From contig NZ_FOGW01000024.1 in the NCBI RefSeq assembly GCF_900111325.1, positions 1 to 31,855 on the forward strand: a DNA stretch of 31,855 nucleotides. Direction: 5' to 3'. Shown in pieces: positions 30,232-31,855 of the stretch; the first letter of the stretch is position 1, and the number at the start of each line of letters is the position of its first letter. The notes under the pieces were generated by a model. That model saw only the letters and a list, made by a program, of their open reading frames with translations, did not search any database and was not told the DNA's origin. This DNA is from Lachnobacterium bovis. GTDB taxonomy: Bacteria > Bacillota > Clostridia > Lachnospirales > Lachnospiraceae. A program made the position numbers and the translations under genes.

Positions 30232-30790
30232 TCTGTTTTTAACATTTGCAAAGATTGGAGTATTTACATTCGGCGGTGGGTATGCAATGATCCCACTTAT
30301 CGAAAATATCTGCGTGGAAAATAAAAAATGGATAACTAATGATGAAATGATGAACATTACTGTGATAGCAGAATCCACGCCCGGTCCCATAGCAATCAAC
30401 TGTGCAACTTATGTCGGATATAAAAGGGGGAAACTTCCCGGAGCGATTATAGCTACGCTTGGGATGATACTCCCGTCTTTTGCTATTATATATGCTGTCT
30501 CAAGATTTCTGAATGGTTTTCTTGAAATAACTTGGGTCTCAAATGCATTTCGCGGAATAAAAATCGCTGTTGGGATTCTTATTGTGGATGCTGCGATAAA
30601 AATGCTGAAGAAAATGAAGCAAAAACCTATGCAGATAAGCATAGTTATATGTTCTGTGCTTACGATGTTCCTTATAAAAGTATTTGCCGTTAATATATCC
30701 TCCATGATACTTATGCTTGCAGCTGCATTTATCGGTATCATTGTTTTCGTTATAAAAAATAATATGGAAAAGAGGCTGGAAGAGAAATGA
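30221..30790 (+). CDS. Chromate transporter, first half (ChrA N-type)
   Basis: The GTG at 30221, eleven residues before the end of the DUF134 gene in another frame, has GGAGG five bases upstream and is the best start. The 189-residue protein is a CHR domain: VLIDLFLTFAKIGVFTFGGGYAMIPLIE, STPGPIAINCATYVGYKRG (signature STPGP) and six or so membrane helices. Bacterial short-chain ChrA proteins work as pairs of half-size subunits exporting chromate or, in many anaerobes, possibly other oxyanions. The second half follows directly. Both would be made from the DUF134 operon. Confidence 0.88.
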   Translation: MLIDLFLTFAKIGVFTFGGGYAMIPLIENICVENKKWITNDEMMNITVIAESTPGPIAINCATYVGYKRGKLPGAIIATLGMILPSFAIIYAVSRFLNGFLEITWVSNAFRGIKIAVGILIVDAAIKMLKKMKQKPMQISIVICSVLTMFLIKVFAVNISSMILMLAAAFIGIIVFVIKNNMEKRLEEK

Positions 30791-31347
30791 TATATATTGA
30801 TCTGTTAATAGGATTTCTTGAGGTCGGCCTTTTTTCTTTCGGCGGAGCTTATGCGGCAATACCTTTGATCAGGGATGTTGTCATGGCTCATGGTTGGATG
30901 GATGATGAAATGCTCGCATACATGATTGCTATCAGCGAAAGTACTCCCGGACCGATTATGGTAAATATGGCCACATATATCGGAAGTGAAAAGGGAGGAT
31001 TACTTGGTGCGATAATTGCTACCACAGCGGTTGTATTACCTGCTTTTTTTATCATTTTGCTTATAATGGTAGCAATGAAGAAATTTCTTCAAAACCACTT
31101 AGTCAAGGCTGTTTTATCTGGGTTACAGCCATGCATTATAGGAATCATCTTGGCAACAGGTATATTTATGATTATAAAAAACTGCGGTTTTGTTTTCAGT
31201 GGCAGGCCTGATTTTCTTACGGCAGGACTTACTGGTGTTATCGCATTGATATATTTTGGTTCGAGAAAAATCATAAAAAAAGGATTAAGTCCCATCACGC
31301 TTATTTGCTTTTCGGCATTTGTGGGAGCAATGGCTTACATGCTATAG
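30787..31347 (+). CDS. Chromate transporter, second half (ChrA C-type)
   Basis: The 186-residue partner repeats the CHR layout: DLLIGFLEVGLFSFGGAYAAIPLIRDVV, ISESTPGPIMVNMATYIGSEKGGLLGAIIATT and four further membrane helices. The start overlaps the previous stop (ATGA), so the pair is translationally coupled and in equal amounts. The order domain-N then domain-C is that of other split ChrA systems. A weak palindrome TTAACTTGGAAGTTAA (31357-31372) and then boundary repeat R17 and a terminator follow. Confidence 0.88.
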   Translation: MIYIDLLIGFLEVGLFSFGGAYAAIPLIRDVVMAHGWMDDEMLAYMIAISESTPGPIMVNMATYIGSEKGGLLGAIIATTAVVLPAFFIILLIMVAMKKFLQNHLVKAVLSGLQPCIIGIILATGIFMIIKNCGFVFSGRPDFLTAGLTGVIALIYFGSRKIIKKGLSPITLICFSAFVGAMAYML

Positions 31348-31373
31348 ATGGAACATTAACTTGGAAGTTAATT

Positions 31374-31390
31374 ACAAAATTCAAGTTTGT
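31374..31390 (+). repeat. Boundary palindrome R17
   Basis: ACAAAATTCAAGTTTGT, followed by GGATCTAATTGAATATTGAAC, matching the block after R3 and R13. It is preceded by GGAAGTTAAT as in R3 and R15. It follows a chromate transporter rather than a small-gene unit. Confidence 0.8.
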
Positions 31391-31418
31391 GGATCTAATT
31401 GAATATTGAACATTACAT

Positions 31419-31453
31419 AGAGCAGTTATCGAAAGATAGCTGCTCTTTTTTTG
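31419..31453 (+). terminator. Intrinsic terminator in the inter-series block, copy 3
   Basis: AGAGCAGTTATC pairs with GATAGCTGCTCT around GAAA and is followed by seven T. It is a longer-stemmed version of the terminators after R3 and R13, and ends the DUF134-ChrA operon. Confidence 0.9.
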
Positions 31454-31516
31454 TAACAATCCACCAAACCCTAATAAATTGTATATCAAAAAATACAAAA
31501 ACATTTTCCAAACCCC

Positions 31517-31548
31517 TTGACAAAACTAGGGGGGGGGGGACATAGAAT
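31517..31548 (+). promoter_or_regulatory. Possible phase-variable promoter with a run of 11 G
   Basis: TTGACA (31517-31522) is followed by AAACTA, eleven G (31529-31539), ACA and TAGAAT (31543-31548). With eleven G the spacer is 20 bases, three too many. Losing three G would give the ideal 17. The gene at 31642 would be the target. Confidence 0.55.
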
Positions 31549-31641
31549 AAAAATTGGTTTCTGGAGTAATTAAACAAATAAAATAAATCTTTAAAACTAA
31601 ATTATTTATGAAACCATAAAATTTGAAAGGAGGATTCTTAA

Positions 31642-31855
31642 GTGAGTAAGAAGACGATTGCTCTATATGCCGCTATATTGGTGGTATTTGCAGTAGCAGC
31701 CGGATTCTTGGGGTATGATTTGGGAAAATCTAAGGAAAGTATTTCTGCATATCAAGTTAATTCTAACAGCCAATCTAGTGCGACTGCTAGAACAACTGGA
31801 GCTAGTAAAGATACTGATGATAACAAGACAGCAAACGCTTCAAAAATAGCCGTCG
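31642..31855 (+). CDS. Start of an exported or membrane-anchored protein, cut by the window edge
   Basis: The GTG start has AAAGGAGG ten bases upstream. The visible part (MSKKTIALYAAILVVFAVAAGFLGYDLG) is a membrane helix with a short positive N-terminus, then a Ser/Thr/Asn-rich linker (SKESISAYQVNSNSQSSATARTTGASKDTDDNKT) leading to KIAV at the edge. It suggests a protein anchored at the N-terminus with an extracellular domain. The family cannot be told from this fragment. Confidence 0.7.
   Translation, partial: MSKKTIALYAAILVVFAVAAGFLGYDLGKSKESISAYQVNSNSQSSATARTTGASKDTDDNKTANASKIAV

Noticed and set aside
7684..31390. Boundary repeats as classical integron attC sites
   Set aside because: The repeat has no GTTRRRY/RYYYAAC core pair and is much shorter than most attC sites. 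GTTAGAT after R3 and R13 fits GTTRRRY but is not repeated at other junctions. No integrase gene is present in the window.

Overview
The window looks like an accessory region of a low-GC Gram-positive anaerobe, most likely a Lachnospiraceae-type member of the Clostridia (Butyrivibrio/Pseudobutyrivibrio relatives). That placement is an inference from AT-rich coding sequence, strong AGGAGG ribosome-binding sites, and gene families common in that group: SdpI, DUF134-NifX, a Zn-macrodomain with a class-M sirtuin, a CMD-cupin operon and IS3/IS150-type elements. I see no tRNA, rRNA, CRISPR array or integrase gene.

Layout. (1) 1-6.3 kb is a defence island: the end of an IS3-family element that truncates a large STAND-like protein, a decayed C5 cytosine methyltransferase tail, and an intact two-gene Hachiman system (HamA nuclease, HamB helicase). 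(2) 6.5-9.75 kb is a compact, all-plus-strand series of small genes, many of them GNAT acetyltransferases, several broken. (3) 9.75-13.8 kb holds a toxin remnant with a PanA-type (zinc finger-HTH-Panacea) antitoxin, a transglutaminase-like protein, a chimeric Rrf2 regulator, a Zn-macrodomain ADP-ribose hydrolase and a decayed partner sirtuin. (4) 13.9-18.75 kb has a minus-strand orphan gene and a LysR regulator divergent from an operon (small helical protein, alpha/beta hydrolase, CMD-cupin fusion, cyclophilin-like lipoprotein, broken flavodoxin). (5) 18.75-19.5 kb is non-coding DNA with helically phased GTCTCA/TGAGAC motifs and a Fic-protein remnant. (6) 19.5-29.4 kb is a second, longer series of small plus-strand genes. 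(7) 29.4-31.4 kb is a DUF134-NifX regulator/sensor with a split chromate transporter. (8) The right edge holds a start of an exported or membrane-anchored protein behind a possible phase-variable promoter.

The most notable feature is a short imperfect palindrome, consensus AAATYSNRRTTTGT, that I find 17 times and almost only at gene junctions in regions 2 and 6 (plus one after the chromate transporter). It repeatedly supplies or directly abuts the stop codon of the upstream gene and sits just before the ribosome-binding site of the next gene. Genes between repeats are single, unrelated or duplicated accessory genes, all in one orientation, and two series share near-identical terminator-plus-promoter blocks. 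The arrangement resembles an integron cassette array, but the repeat is not a classical attC and no integrase is visible here, so the mechanism is unknown. Many truncated, fused and duplicated genes in the same stretches show that it is a site of active gain and loss.
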